From: Citrobacter telavivensis | GTDB taxonomy: Bacteria; Pseudomonadota; Gammaproteobacteria; Enterobacterales; Enterobacteriaceae | DNA: 64,000 nt | Assembly: GCA_009363175.1 (NCBI GenBank) | Contig: CP045205.1 | Span: 744,001-808,000 of the forward strand | Direction of reading: 5' to 3' | Part shown: one piece after another, positions 1-11,277 of the stretch | How the letters are laid out: each line of letters opens with the position of its first letter | Numbering within the stretch: position 1 is the stretch's first letter | The notes under the pieces: generated by a model | Seen by the model: only the letters and a program-made list of their open reading frames with translations | Told to the model about the DNA's origin: nothing | The model's database searches: none | Made by a program: the position numbers and the translations under genes

Positions 1-167
1 AGATTCATCATTAGGTATAGAGAGAGTTTTCTCTTCGTCAATGCGCTGAATGGGGGAATCGAAAGGGTGAAGTGACAAAAAAGAGGATCTGGAGATGTCC
101 AGAATCGAAGTAAATTGCCAGTCAGTTGTTTAACCGACTGGCATCACACCGAATGGCGGTATTTTCT
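1..167. other. non-coding edge, with stem-loop downstream of rraA
   Basis: No gene can be supported in these bases. In E. coli the zapB gene lies beyond rraA, but its end is not recognisable here. An 8-bp inverted repeat (TGCCAGTC at 116-123 with GACTGGCA at 136-143) lies just beyond the rraA stop codon and could end or protect the rraA transcript. No clear U-tract follows it on the minus strand, so calling it an intrinsic terminator would be an overstatement. Confidence 0.4.
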
Positions 168-653
168 TTACTCGATATCGAGTGGGTCTTCGGAGAGGAT
201 GATTCCCGTATTGTCGGCGTACAGATGGTCGCCGGAGAAGAACGTCACGCCGCCAAAATTGACGCGGACATCGCTTTCCCCAATCCCTTCACCTGCTGCA
301 CCTACCGGAATCGCGGCAATCGCCTGAATGCCGATGTCCAGCTCTTCCAGATCGTCTACCTGACGCACTGCGCCGTAGATGACCAGCCCTTCCCATTCAT
401 TCTGTACCGCCAGACGCGCCAGTTCGGCGTCGACCAGCGCACGACGGACAGAACCGCCGCCATCGACCAGCAGAATGCGTCCACGACCATTTTGTTCGAG
501 CAGATCATACAGCAACCCGTTGTCCTCGAAACATTTCACCGTGACGATTTGTCCGCCAAACGACGACCGTCCTCCAAAGTTAGAGAACAGCGGTTCCACG
601 ACGTTGACATCTTCTTGATAGATGTCACAAAGCTCGGAAGTATCGTATTTCAT
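168..653 (-). CDS. rraA: RraA, regulator of RNase E activity
   Basis: 161 residues, the same length as E. coli RraA and nearly identical along its whole length from memory. The family forms trimeric rings that bind the C-terminal scaffold of RNase E and damp mRNA decay. It was once misnamed menG because it lies next to menA. The glycine-rich core ([11 protein letters not shown] near residues 63-73) and the IPVGAAGEG stretch near 114-122 are characteristic. The ATG at 653 is the natural start. menA lies upstream on the same strand across a 92-base gap that carries a separate promoter. Confidence 0.96.
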   Translation of the reverse strand: MKYDTSELCDIYQEDVNVVEPLFSNFGGRSSFGGQIVTVKCFEDNGLLYDLLEQNGRGRILLVDGGGSVRRALVDAELARLAVQNEWEGLVIYGAVRQVDDLEELDIGIQAIAAIPVGAAGEGIGESDVRVNFGGVTFFSGDHLYADNTGIILSEDPLDIE

Positions 654-685
654 AGGCTTAACGTTCAGTTGCTGCGAGAATTTTT

Positions 686-715
686 AGTATATCGCGCTAT
701 GTGTACTGTTGGCAA
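686..715 (-). promoter_or_regulatory. candidate rraA promoter
   Basis: Read on the minus strand, TTGCCA (710-715) and TATACT (686-691) are separated by 18 bases and lie just upstream of rraA. In E. coli rraA is known to have its own promoter in the menA-rraA gap, and this hexamer pair is the best candidate here. Confidence 0.55.
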
Positions 716-745
716 AATCATCAATTGTTAATTGATATTTGTCAG

Positions 746-1675
746 TTATCTTGCCCACTGACTTAAGAAAATCCCGACGACAAACAGCAGGTTAGTCAGC
801 AACGCGGCTTTTACCGTACGTTCGAGCATCGGACGCATCGCCGCCGGTTCCATCTGGCGCATAACGTAACGCGCCTGTTTAACCAGTACCGGTGCGGCCA
901 ACAGGAACAGCCAACCCCACGGACTTTGCAGCGAAAGCAGGTTAAACAGCGCCAGGCAGACCAGCGTCCCCATCAGCAGACAGGCATGGTAACGACGGGC
1001 ATTGACGGCACCGAGGCGAACGACCAGCGTATTCTTTCCGTTTTCCCGGTCGCTGTTGATATCGCGCAGGTTATTGATGTTAAGCACGGCAGTGGCCAGC
1101 AGACCACAGGCGGTTGCCGGAAGAATGAGCGCCGGGATCAGCGTATGCGCCTGCAGATACCAACTGCCCATCACGCTCAGCCAGCCAAAGAAAACCAGCA
1201 CGGAAATATCACCCAGGCCGATGTAGCCATAGGGACGATTGCCCACGGTATAGGTGATGGCGGCAATAATCGACAGCACGCCAAGCACCAGGAAACCGAC
1301 AAAATCCGCCGGCGTACGGCACGCCACGGCAACCAGCGACAGACCGGACAAACAAATGAGTACGACGGTGATGATCAGTGCGCGCTTCATCTCCTGTTGG
1401 GTGATCACCCCTTTTTGCATCCCACGCAGCGGTCCGAGGCGGTCCGGCTTGTCGCTGCCCTTAACGGCATCGCCATAATCGTTGGCGAGATTTGACAGGA
1501 TTTGCAGAAGCCCTGCCGTAATGAGTGCCAGCAGAGCGACCAGCGGATCAAAGTATCCCTGCCACCATGCCAGGGCCGTACCGACGATGATCGCCGCGAA
1601 GGCGAGCGGTAGGGTCTTGGGTCGTAAGCTTTCCAGCCAGGCCTGGGAGCGGCTAATTTGTTGTTGTTCAGTCAT
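746..1675 (-). CDS. menA: 1,4-dihydroxy-2-naphthoate octaprenyltransferase MenA
   Basis: Inner-membrane UbiA-family prenyltransferase that attaches an octaprenyl chain to 1,4-dihydroxy-2-naphthoate, giving demethylmenaquinone for anaerobic respiration. Both Asp-rich prenyl-diphosphate motifs are visible: NDYGDAVKGSDKPD near residues 64-77 and NNLRDINSDRENGK near 200-213. The rest is hydrophobic, with about eight or nine likely membrane segments. I chose the ATG at 1675 (309 residues, E. coli 308) over an in-frame TTG four codons upstream. The gene follows hslU on the same strand but is separated from it by an intrinsic terminator, so it is probably transcribed separately. Confidence 0.96.
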   Translation of the reverse strand: MTEQQQISRSQAWLESLRPKTLPLAFAAIIVGTALAWWQGYFDPLVALLALITAGLLQILSNLANDYGDAVKGSDKPDRLGPLRGMQKGVITQQEMKRALIITVVLICLSGLSLVAVACRTPADFVGFLVLGVLSIIAAITYTVGNRPYGYIGLGDISVLVFFGWLSVMGSWYLQAHTLIPALILPATACGLLATAVLNINNLRDINSDRENGKNTLVVRLGAVNARRYHACLLMGTLVCLALFNLLSLQSPWGWLFLLAAPVLVKQARYVMRQMEPAAMRPMLERTVKAALLTNLLFVVGIFLSQWAR

Positions 1676-1684
1676 ATTTAGCGC

Positions 1685-1712
1685 CAATAAAAATGGGGCC
1701 TTTCAGCCCCAT
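1685..1712 (-). terminator. intrinsic terminator after hslVU
   Basis: ATGGGGC (1693-1699) pairs with GCCCCAT (1706-1712) around a six-base loop. Read on the minus strand the hairpin is followed at once by a run of five T residues. It lies between the hslU stop and menA. Confidence 0.75.
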
Positions 1713-1741
1713 CAACAGTGATGAAAATGCAGTGAACGCGA

Positions 1742-3073
1742 TTATAGGATAAAACGGCTCAGATCTTCATCTGCGACCAGCGCATCCAGATGTTTGCTCA
1801 CATAATCCGCATCAATTGTTATGCTTTGACCATTCAAATCGCTCGCATCATAGGAAATATCTTCCATCAGGCGCTCCAGAACGGTGTGCAGACGACGGGC
1901 ACCGATGTTTTCGGTGGTCTCGTTAACCTGCCATGCCGCTTCAGCAATTTTCTTGATACCGGATTCAGTAAACTCAATGTTGACGCCTTCAGTCGCCATC
2001 AGTGCTTTGTACTGCACGGTGACAGAGGCATTAGGCTCCGTCAGAATGCGTTCAAAGTCGCTGGTGGTCAGCGCCTGCAGTTCCACGCGAATCGGCAGAC
2101 GACCCTGCAGTTCCGGGATCAGGTCAGACGGCTTCGCCACCTGGAACGCCCCAGAGGCGATAAACAGAATGTGGTCGGTTTTGACCATCCCGTGCTTGGT
2201 GGAGACGGTGCAGCCTTCAACCAGCGGTAGCAGGTCGCGCTGTACGCCTTCACGGGACACGTCCGGGCCGGAGGATTCGCCGCGCTTACAGATTTTGTCG
2301 ATTTCGTCGATAAACACGATCCCGTGCTGCTCAACAGCGTCGATCGCTTCCTGTTTCAGCTCTTCCGGATTCACCAGTTTGGCTGCTTCTTCTTCAATCA
2401 GCAGCTTCATCGCGTCTTTGATTTTCAGCTTACGCGCTTTCTGCTTCTGCCCGCCCAGGTTCTGGAACATGGACTGCAACTGGCTGGTCATCTCTTCCAT
2501 TCCCGGAGGCGCCATGATTTCCACGCCCATCGGTGCAGCAGCGAGATCGATCTCGATTTCTTTATCGTCGAGTTGGCCTTCGCGCAGTTTTTTACGGAAT
2601 GCCTGACGCGCAGCAGACGGTTCAGACTGCTGTTCCGCCTGGCCCCAGTTATTTTTAGCCGGTGGGATCAGCACATCAAGAATGCGCTCTTCTGCCATCT
2701 CTTCTGCACGATAGCGATTTTTCTCGATCGCCTGGACGCGAACCATTTTGATGGCGGCATCGGTCAGATCGCGGATGATAGAGTCAACTTCTTTACCGAC
2801 ATAACCTACTTCGGTGAATTTTGTCGCTTCTACTTTGATGAACGGCGCGTTGGCAAGCTTTGCCAGACGACGGGCGATTTCGGTTTTACCGACACCGGTG
2901 GGGCCTATCATCAGAATGTTTTTCGGTGTGACTTCATGGCGCAGTTCTTCGTCGAGCTGCATGCGGCGCCAGCGGTTACGCAGTGCAATCGCCACGGAAC
3001 GCTTGGCGTTATCCTGGCCGATGATGTGCTTGTTCAGTTCGCTGACGATTTCGCGTGGGGTCATTTCAGACAT
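1742..3073 (-). CDS. hslU: HslU, ATPase subunit of the HslVU protease
   Basis: 443 residues, the E. coli length. AAA+ unfoldase (ClpY) that forms hexameric rings, unfolds substrates such as SulA and RpoH, and threads them into HslV. The Walker A motif GPTGVGKT is at residues 57-64 and the Walker B motif VFIDEIDK near 253-260. Between them is the charged I-domain (about 110-240), and the C-terminal tail ends in FIL, which in the family docks into HslV. It starts nine bases after hslV, so the two form one heat-shock operon. Confidence 0.98.
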   Translation of the reverse strand: MSEMTPREIVSELNKHIIGQDNAKRSVAIALRNRWRRMQLDEELRHEVTPKNILMIGPTGVGKTEIARRLAKLANAPFIKVEATKFTEVGYVGKEVDSIIRDLTDAAIKMVRVQAIEKNRYRAEEMAEERILDVLIPPAKNNWGQAEQQSEPSAARQAFRKKLREGQLDDKEIEIDLAAAPMGVEIMAPPGMEEMTSQLQSMFQNLGGQKQKARKLKIKDAMKLLIEEEAAKLVNPEELKQEAIDAVEQHGIVFIDEIDKICKRGESSGPDVSREGVQRDLLPLVEGCTVSTKHGMVKTDHILFIASGAFQVAKPSDLIPELQGRLPIRVELQALTTSDFERILTEPNASVTVQYKALMATEGVNIEFTESGIKKIAEAAWQVNETTENIGARRLHTVLERLMEDISYDASDLNGQSITIDADYVSKHLDALVADEDLSRFIL

Positions 3074-3082
3074 GGGAGATCC

Positions 3083-3613
3083 TTACGCTTTAGACGGTAA
3101 TTCTTCAATGGTATGGAAATGGTTGGTGTAAATGCAGATATCACCTGCAATATCCAACGCTTTTTCAGCAATGTCGCGAGCGCCGAGCTCGGTGTTTTCC
3201 AGCAGAGCACGTGCCGCAGCCTGGGCGTAGGGACCGCCGGAGCCGATGGCAATCAGATCGTTTTCCGGCTGCACGACGTCACCGTTACCGGTGATGATAA
3301 GGGAGGCGTTTTCATCTGCGACTGCTAACAGCGCTTCAAGTTTGCGTAGCATCCTGTCGGTACGCCAGTCTTTCGCCAGCTCAACGGCGGCTTTGACCAG
3401 ATGTCCCTGATGCATTTCCAGCTTGCGCTCAAACAGTTCAAACAGCGTGAACGCATCCGCCGTACCTCCCGCAAAGCCAGCAATGACTTTGTCGTTGTAC
3501 AGACGACGTACTTTTTTCACGTTGCCTTTCATTACGGTGTTACCCAGTGTGGCCTGACCATCACCGGCGATAACCACATGGCCGTTACGGCGTACGCTTA
3601 CTATTGTTGTCAC
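3083..3613 (-). CDS. hslV: HslV, peptidase subunit of the HslVU protease
   Basis: 176 residues, first gene of the hslVU operon. It is a proteasome-beta-type threonine peptidase (ClpQ). After removal of the initiator, the exposed Thr of [10 protein letters not shown] is the nucleophile, and GDGQATLG near 17-24 is the conserved loop. The start codon is GTG (3611-3613), as in E. coli, preceded by an AAGGGG ribosome-binding site. Upstream lie a 5' leader hairpin and a sigma-32 promoter that overlaps the end of ftsN. Confidence 0.98.
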   Translation of the reverse strand: MTTIVSVRRNGHVVIAGDGQATLGNTVMKGNVKKVRRLYNDKVIAGFAGGTADAFTLFELFERKLEMHQGHLVKAAVELAKDWRTDRMLRKLEALLAVADENASLIITGNGDVVQPENDLIAIGSGGPYAQAAARALLENTELGARDIAEKALDIAGDICIYTNHFHTIEELPSKA

Positions 3614-3647
3614 GAGCAGACCCCTTGGTTACAAATACAGAATACAA

Positions 3648-3668
3648 GCCCCGCACGGTGTACGGGGC
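3648..3668 (-). promoter_or_regulatory. hslVU mRNA 5' leader stem-loop
   Basis: GCCCCG (3648-3653) pairs with CGGGGC (3663-3668) about 35 bases before the hslV start, inside the transcribed leader. A 5' stem-loop of hslVU mRNA is known to stabilise the transcript in E. coli, and this occupies the equivalent place. Confidence 0.6.
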
Positions 3669-3681
3669 GTAATGCAAGTAT

Positions 3682-3709
3682 AGATGGGGGGGATTTTGGG
3701 GGTTTCAAC
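3682..3709 (-). promoter_or_regulatory. heat-shock (sigma-32) promoter of hslVU
   Basis: Read on the minus strand, GTTGAAA (3703-3709) and CCCCATCT (3682-3689) are separated by 13 bases. This is a near-perfect sigma-32 promoter. Its -35 element contains the ftsN stop codon (3705-3707). Confidence 0.85.
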
Positions 3710-4688
3710 CCCCGGAGGCGAGTCGAATACAGTTTGTGTGACCCGCCATCTTCAGGCGGCTAATCGTGCTGTCGGCATTCTCTTTGCCTTTCACCGGCCC
3801 GATAACCACGCGATTCCAGCCATTGTTGGTGGTGATTTTGGAGTCAAAGCCTTCGAAAGCCAGCTGTGCACGCACGGTTTCTGCCTGTTCAGCGCCTTTA
3901 AACGAACCGCACTGCACCATCCAGCGACGTTCGTCTTTCTTCTCCGCAGTCGGCTTCGGTGCTTCTGGCACGCGCTCAACCGGAGCGGCAGGTTGTGTTT
4001 TCGGCGCAGACGCCGCTGTGTGCGCAGGGGTCTGCAGCAGATCCTGATACGGCTGTGACGTTGCCGCAGGTTTCTGCGGCTGCGCGACAGGCTTCGACGG
4101 TTGCTGTACCGGTGCCGTTTGCGCTGTGCGCGTTTGTGTCTGCGGCTGCGTACGCGGCTGTTGAACCGGTGGCGTGCTGTTCCACTGCTGCTGCTGTTGC
4201 TCAACCTGACGTTGCTGAGCCTGGCGCTGCAACGTTTGCTGACGCTGTGCCGGTGTCTGCTCGTTCCACGGTACTTCGTTGAGTTGCGTTGGCTGCTGGC
4301 GCATATCGGCCTGCATTTGCGCAAGCAACTGGCGCTGTTCGTTGGTCAGTTGATCCGGCTTCATCACTTCACCGCCTGCAGACGGTTCTGTCGGCGCACG
4401 TACGCCCGGCTGGCGGCTTTCCAGCTCTTTAATATAGCGCCAACGCTCTTCCGGCTTCGGCGGCAGCCCGTTACCGGTCACTTTCTGACCCTGCAACGTT
4501 TCGGATTCTTCTTTCTTATGATGCGTAATGAAGTACAAACCACCGATAAAGGCCACAAGAACGGCGGCGGCAATGGCGACCATTGCGGGCGATACCGCAG
4601 ACGTGTTGCGTTGCTTTTTCCGTGAGGTGCTCTTTTTGCGCCGCGAAGGTGCCGGTTGGCCGCGACGTACATAATCTCGTTGTGCCAC
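3705..4688 (-). CDS. ftsN: cell division protein FtsN
   Basis: 327 residues (E. coli 319). A bitopic inner-membrane protein, the last essential divisome component, which triggers septal peptidoglycan synthesis through FtsA and FtsQLB/FtsWI. A short basic cytoplasmic tail (residues 1-30) is followed by one membrane segment (about 33-55). Next comes a long periplasmic linker very rich in Gln and Pro (about 110-235), and last a SPOR domain of about 76 residues that binds denuded glycan. The start is GTG (4686-4688), as in E. coli. The low-complexity linker explains the small length difference and produces several spurious overlapping reading frames. Confidence 0.97.
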   Translation of the reverse strand: MAQRDYVRRGQPAPSRRKKSTSRKKQRNTSAVSPAMVAIAAAVLVAFIGGLYFITHHKKEESETLQGQKVTGNGLPPKPEERWRYIKELESRQPGVRAPTEPSAGGEVMKPDQLTNEQRQLLAQMQADMRQQPTQLNEVPWNEQTPAQRQQTLQRQAQQRQVEQQQQQWNSTPPVQQPRTQPQTQTRTAQTAPVQQPSKPVAQPQKPAATSQPYQDLLQTPAHTAASAPKTQPAAPVERVPEAPKPTAEKKDERRWMVQCGSFKGAEQAETVRAQLAFEGFDSKITTNNGWNRVVIGPVKGKENADSTISRLKMAGHTNCIRLASGG

Positions 4689-4718
4689 TATCGTTTCGCT
4701 GTATTGATTTGTTCGTCA

Positions 4719-4745
4719 GCCCGCCATGTTACTTAAGCGGCGGGC
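4719..4745 (-). terminator. stem-loop between cytR and ftsN
   Basis: GCCCGCC (4719-4725) pairs with GGCGGGC (4739-4745) around a 13-base loop in the 85-base gap downstream of cytR. No T-run follows on the minus strand, so it may only attenuate transcription or protect the 3' end. Confidence 0.35.
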
Positions 4746-4773
4746 CTTTGACCAGACACCGTGTCTGAAAGGT

Positions 4774-5799
4774 TTACGTTAAGGCACGCGTGGTACCCCG
4801 AAGGATCAGTTCACAGTCCATCAAACGCGAGCCGCTGTTGACATTTTGTCCATGAATTTGGTCAAGCAGCAACAGCATCGCTTCACGACCAATTTCGAAA
4901 CGCGGTTGCGCAACGGTGGTCAGCGGCGGATCGCAAAATTCCGCCAGGGCGATGTTGTCGAAACCAATAATCGACAGGTCATCCGGAACTTTGATGCCCT
5001 GACGTTTGGCCCATGAGAGGGCGCCGAGCGCCATGACATCGCTATGACAGAATACCGCTGTCGGCGGTTGCGGCAATTCGAACAACTGCCTGAGCGCATT
5101 GCCGCCAGCTTCGAAGGTGAAATCCCCGCGAGCGATATAGTGCGGATCCACCGTCACACCGCAACGGCGCAGCGCTTGCACGTAACCCTGCAAGCGGTAA
5201 TGACATAGCGGCATCTCTTCCGGCCCGGCAATGCAGCCAATGCGCTGATGTCCCAGTTCATGCAGATAGTTCACGGCATTGAAGGCAGCGGTCAGGTTGT
5301 CGATATGGACGGTGGGCAACTCCAGCTCCGGCGCAAACTCGTTCGCCATCACCATCGGCGGCAGATTGCGCTGCTCTTCAATACTGGCGTCAAACGGCAG
5401 ACGAGAGCCCAACAACAACATGCCATCAATTTGCTTGGTGATGATCAGATTGACGAAGGTTTTTTCCTGCTGGTTCTGGTGCGCGCAATCGCCGATCAAC
5501 ACCAGATAGCCATGACTGGCGGCGGTGACCTCGATCCCACGGATCAGTTCGCTAAAGAAGGGATCGCAAATATCCGGGACAATCACCAGGATCGTTCGCG
5601 ATTCATTACGTTTAACATTGCGACCCGTCGCCTGCGGTAAATACCCCACTTCTACAGCTGCCTGTTCAACCCGGTTTCGGGTGGACTGAGAGACTTTATC
5701 GGGGTTCATTAGCGCGCGGGACACCGTTGCCGTTGAGACTTTCGCCTTTATGGCAACATCTTTCATTGTAGCGGCAGCGGCCTGCTTATTCGGTTTCAC
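4774..5799 (-). CDS. cytR: CytR, cytidine-responsive LacI-family repressor
   Basis: 341 residues, matching E. coli. It represses nucleoside uptake and catabolism promoters together with CRP, and cytidine releases it. The N-terminal helix-turn-helix (MKDVAIKAKVSTATVSRALM, about residues 12-31) is typical of the LacI family and is followed by a periplasmic-binding-like effector domain. I chose the GTG at 5797-5799, which has GAGGAG seven bases upstream and gives the family length. The open frame continues 12 codons further upstream without a comparable ribosome-binding site. Confidence 0.96.
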   Translation of the reverse strand: MKPNKQAAAATMKDVAIKAKVSTATVSRALMNPDKVSQSTRNRVEQAAVEVGYLPQATGRNVKRNESRTILVIVPDICDPFFSELIRGIEVTAASHGYLVLIGDCAHQNQQEKTFVNLIITKQIDGMLLLGSRLPFDASIEEQRNLPPMVMANEFAPELELPTVHIDNLTAAFNAVNYLHELGHQRIGCIAGPEEMPLCHYRLQGYVQALRRCGVTVDPHYIARGDFTFEAGGNALRQLFELPQPPTAVFCHSDVMALGALSWAKRQGIKVPDDLSIIGFDNIALAEFCDPPLTTVAQPRFEIGREAMLLLLDQIHGQNVNSGSRLMDCELILRGTTRALT

Positions 5800-5881
5800 T
5801 CTTTCTCCTCGCCTGGAAAATTCGGCGCAGCACAATCCCTGTTTAAATTCACATCGAAAACATTTTTATCAGATAGCGGAT

Positions 5882-5893
5882 GGAAACGGTTAC
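5882..5893. promoter_or_regulatory. possible LacI-family operator upstream of cytR
   Basis: GGAAACGGTTAC is an imperfect palindrome (8 of 12 positions symmetric) resembling LacI/GalR-family operators, about 85 bases before the cytR start. A TGTGA half-site like half a CRP box lies nearby at 5911-5915. E. coli cytR is autoregulated with CRP, so this is plausible but unproven. Confidence 0.35.
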
Positions 5894-5955
5894 AGAATTT
5901 TCATAAAAAGTGTGATGAATGTTGAATTTTACGATCCGCCTCGCATCTGAGGGGG

Positions 5956-8157
<2,202 letters not shown>

Positions 8158-8221
8158 TCATCCTGACTTGAAATCTGGCCGGTTAGTATACACATTACTC
8201 ATGGGTGATGAGCGAATCAGT

Positions 8222-8250
8222 TTGCATGAGCGGGCTAATTTCTGTATGAT
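8222..8250 (+). promoter_or_regulatory. rpmE promoter
   Basis: TTGCAT (8222-8227) and TATGAT (8245-8250) are separated by the ideal 17 bases, about 165 bases before rpmE, leaving a long leader. Confidence 0.65.
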
Positions 8251-8292
8251 TCGCCGCCTTTGATGCAAATTGATTGTGTCAAAACTTGACCG

Positions 8293-8347
8293 TTACCCGA
8301 GAATTTCACGCAGCCAACATATCAGCGGTGTGAAAGGCGACGGGTAA
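8293..8347 (+). promoter_or_regulatory. structured rpmE mRNA leader
   Basis: Two nested inverted repeats lie between the promoter and rpmE: TTACCCG (8293-8299) with CGGGTAA (8341-8347), and inside it TTTCAC (8304-8309) with GTGAAA (8330-8335). The almost symmetric inner gaps (four and five bases) suggest one long hairpin. Leaders of ribosomal protein L31 genes are known autoregulatory RNAs in gamma-proteobacteria, and this is a good candidate. Confidence 0.5.
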
Positions 8348-8407
8348 AAATTAACATCGCGTGGTGTCTGGCGTTAGGGCTGGAAGAGCGACGCGGCCTT
8401 AAACTGA

Positions 8408-8629
<222 letters not shown>

Positions 8630-8641
8630 GTTTCAGCTGTC

Positions 8642-8670
8642 AAAAAAAAGCGCCGACTGGCGCTTTTTTT
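8642..8670 (+). terminator. rpmE intrinsic terminator
   Basis: AGCGCC (8649-8654) and GGCGCT (8659-8664) form a tight stem with a GACT loop, preceded by eight A and followed by seven T. Confidence 0.92.
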
Positions 8671-8982
8671 GTATCTGAATTTTATCTTTTTTATATTTTT
8701 TATTGACGCCTTGAATAAATAACGAGAAACTAACTTGAAATGCCGTTTCTAATTTTTCGGTAAATTGTTTCTATTGGTGATGTTCATCTCTCTTATCTTT
8801 CTTTTTTTGCCATGATTTTTAGTTGCTGGCAAAATTTAAAAGGTTTTAGCTTCCCCGCTTAAATAAACTTCATTACGTAATATAAAATTAATTCTGTCCC
8901 TTATTTTCATCATGTCGTTTTAGCAGTGGTGGTGCTGATAAGGTCAGATTGTTTTTGACGTTTTCTATTGAGAGGGATTGCT
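8671..8982 (+). promoter_or_regulatory. AT-rich control region with KdgR-like operator
   Basis: A 312-base AT-rich gap before the porin gene, with no reading frame. At 8735-8752 there is an imperfect palindrome whose core is GAAAT-GCC-GTTTC. It has the GAAA-N5-TTTC layout of KdgR operators, which control pectin/oligogalacturonate genes in enterobacteria. A KdgR operator would fit the KdgM-type porin downstream. No confident -35/-10 pair was identified. Confidence 0.4.
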
Positions 8983-9663
8983 ATGAAGCGTGGATATGCA
9001 TTATTACTTATTCCATTATTATCTGGGGCCGCTCACGCAGGCTATGTAGATTATCGTCATGAATATTATGATGATGGACGTAACTATGACCGTGTTTATA
9101 TGTCTCACCGCTTTGCGACTGGTTTTGGTGTGGCAGTAGAAGCTATCTCTCGTTCCGATGATGCGCAATCAAATGATGCGTGGAACAATATGGAAAGTAA
9201 TGGCAACGAGTATACGGCAAGTTATCAATTCACCTGGCAGGGGCTCATCTGGCAGCCGGGCATCGCGGTGGAAACGGGTGATAATATAGCGATCTATAAG
9301 CCTTATCTTCGCGTACAGTATAATATCAATGATAACTGGTGGACTGCGTTCCGCTATCGTCAGGAATATATGCGCAGAAATGCTGACGGCAAAGATGACC
9401 GGATGGTCTATCGCCCGGAAGCGTGGCTCGGTTATAACGTCAATAACTGGATGTTTGAACTTAACGGCATTTATAAAATTGCCGATAGTGAAGATTTGTA
9501 TAACAACAAAAATGAAGATTATGAATATAACTTCCGTGTTGCTTATAAGATAGGATCCTGGGTTCCTTTTGTTGAAGTGGGTAACGTTTCTTCTGGTTAT
9601 AACACAACAACGACGGACGATCGCCAGACGCGTTATCGCGTGGGTCTGGGTTATAACTTCTGA
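8983..9663 (+). CDS. KdgM-family oligosaccharide porin
   Basis: 226 residues. An N-terminal signal peptide of about 19 residues ends AAHA before GYVDYRHEYYDDGRNYDRVY. The mature part is a chain of alternating aromatic/polar beta strands and ends in Phe, as in small monomeric 12-stranded porins of the KdgM/NanC/OmpL family that pass acidic or other oligosaccharides. I chose the ATG at 8983 because AGAGGG lies just upstream and the signal peptide then starts correctly. It is followed by a GPH-type symporter, the same porin-plus-symporter pairing as ompL-yihO in E. coli. It is absent from this site in K-12 and more AT-rich than its neighbours, so it may have been acquired. The exact substrate cannot be read from sequence. 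Confidence 0.82.
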   Translation: MKRGYALLLIPLLSGAAHAGYVDYRHEYYDDGRNYDRVYMSHRFATGFGVAVEAISRSDDAQSNDAWNNMESNGNEYTASYQFTWQGLIWQPGIAVETGDNIAIYKPYLRVQYNINDNWWTAFRYRQEYMRRNADGKDDRMVYRPEAWLGYNVNNWMFELNGIYKIADSEDLYNNKNEDYEYNFRVAYKIGSWVPFVEVGNVSSGYNTTTTDDRQTRYRVGLGYNF

Positions 9664-9780
9664 TTGTTAATTCCGTTAACGTGAAATTTATCTAAACAAA
9701 ACATCATCAAGTTGCCTTTCAATACGCAAAATACGCTTGTTCTCATTTTCGCGTGAATAAGGCACTCAGGAGTTGACATA

Positions 9781-11205
9781 ATGTCCAGTGATGAACATGT
9801 TATAAGAAGTAATGCAAGCATTGCTATCAGGCCTTTCGGATTCAGAGATAAAATAGGTTACTTGTGTGGCGACCTGGGAAATTGTTTTATTCTTGGGTTG
9901 GTCAATAGCTTTTTAATGATTTACTACACTAATGTGCTCGGTGTTTCCGGGGTTATTGTCGGGTCACTCTATTTTATAACAAAACTCTTTGATGCGTTTG
10001 TTGATGTCGCCGTAGGGCGCATATGCGATACGTCTAAACTGACCGTTTACGGGCGTTTTAATCCCTGGGTTCGTCGCATGAAATACCCTTTCTGCATCAT
10101 TTCGGTGGTTCTTTTTCTGCCGTTTGTTCATGAATTTTCTGAAACAGCGAAAATTATCTATATCTGCTGTTCCTATTTTATTTACGGTTCGTTGTTATCG
10201 ACCGTTAGCATTCCTTATGGTGCAATGTCAGCCGCGATTAGCTCGAATCCGGACGATCGTGTTTCGCTTTCGACTTACCGCAGCGTTGGCTCGGCGATTG
10301 GTGGTGGGGCAACCGGTTTTTTTATTCCCATTCTGATGTATACCACCCTTGTTGACGGAAGCCTGGTGATTTCCGGGCAACATTTCTTCTGGATTGCGAT
10401 TGGCTGCTCGATACTGGCTTTTATCTTTTTAACACTGACCTGTCACTTAACGACAGAGCGCGTGCGTGTGGAAAGAAAAGAGAGCATGCCCGTTTCTGTT
10501 TTGCTGAAGGGATTGCTACGCAATAAGGCGTTGATTGTGCTGGTTGTGGTTGATCTGCTTATTGTGATTAATCAGGGTCTCTCCGGCACCAATATGACCT
10601 ATCTGTTTAATGACTATTTCCACAATAAAGCCGCCATGTCTGTCGCACTCTTATTTACCTTTGGTTCCCTGATTCTGCTGGCGCCATCGGCGTCCTGGCT
10701 CACGAAGCGGTTTGGTAAAAAAGAAGCCAGCGTCGGCGCACTGTTCTTTTCAGTGGTGATGTATCTGATTATGTACTTCATCCACATTACGGATGCGAAA
10801 ATCTATCTGGTCTTTCTTTTCCTTGCGACGCTAGGGGCCGGATTATTCAACCTGATGATTTGGGCGTTTATGACTGATGTTTGCGACTACCATCAGTATA
10901 TTACTGGCGATCGCGAAGATGGCACCGTTTATGGTGTGAACTTCTTTGCTCGCAAAGTGGGTCAGGCATGTGCGGGGGCCATTGGGGGTTTTATGCTGGC
11001 TATCATCGGCTACCAATCCTCATCAACGGGCGGGGCTGTGCAAACCAGCGTCGTGCGGGAAAATATTTACACGATGGCGAATCTGATACCGGCTTTATGC
11101 CTGTTTTTGGCCGCCGTGATGCTGATTTATTTCTATCCACTGAACCGTAAAGAAACGCTCAAAATGGAAGCAACACTGAATAAATTTAATGGGATTAGCA
11201 AATAA
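9781..11205 (+). CDS. GPH-family sugar:cation symporter
   Basis: 474 residues with about 12 membrane segments, in the glycoside-pentoside-hexuronide family (MelB, YicJ, YihO type). The family signature region near the N-terminus (GDLGNCFILGLVNSFLMIYY) and the cytoplasmic loop FNPWVRR match YicJ/YihO-like transporters. The start at 9781 is preceded by AGGAG. With the porin upstream it forms an outer- plus inner-membrane uptake route, probably for an oligosaccharide or glycoside. No hydrolase or lyase is present nearby, so the catabolic enzymes must be encoded elsewhere. The transport direction and ion are inferred from the family. Confidence 0.85.
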   Translation: MSSDEHVIRSNASIAIRPFGFRDKIGYLCGDLGNCFILGLVNSFLMIYYTNVLGVSGVIVGSLYFITKLFDAFVDVAVGRICDTSKLTVYGRFNPWVRRMKYPFCIISVVLFLPFVHEFSETAKIIYICCSYFIYGSLLSTVSIPYGAMSAAISSNPDDRVSLSTYRSVGSAIGGGATGFFIPILMYTTLVDGSLVISGQHFFWIAIGCSILAFIFLTLTCHLTTERVRVERKESMPVSVLLKGLLRNKALIVLVVVDLLIVINQGLSGTNMTYLFNDYFHNKAAMSVALLFTFGSLILLAPSASWLTKRFGKKEASVGALFFSVVMYLIMYFIHITDAKIYLVFLFLATLGAGLFNLMIWAFMTDVCDYHQYITGDREDGTVYGVNFFARKVGQACAGAIGGFMLAIIGYQSSSTGGAVQTSVVRENIYTMANLIPALCLFLAAVMLIYFYPLNRKETLKMEATLNKFNGISK

Positions 11206-11245
11206 CCCATGAGCACCACTATGAAAATAGTGGGCAGTGAGTCTG

Positions 11246-11271
11246 AAAGGCAGGGGAAAACCTCTGCCTTT
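11246..11271. terminator. terminator between the symporter gene and yiiX
   Basis: AAAGGCAGGGG (11246-11256) pairs with CCTCTGCCTTT (11261-11271) with one G-T pair and an AAAA loop. It lies between convergent genes and may serve the plus-strand symporter transcript. A second small stem (CCACTAT with ATAGTGG) lies just before it at about 11216-11233. Confidence 0.6.
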
Positions 11272-11277
11272 GTTGCG

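Noticed and set aside
2324..3100. 258-residue plus-strand open frame opposite hslU
   Set aside because: It overlaps hslU completely, and its composition mirrors the hslU codons.
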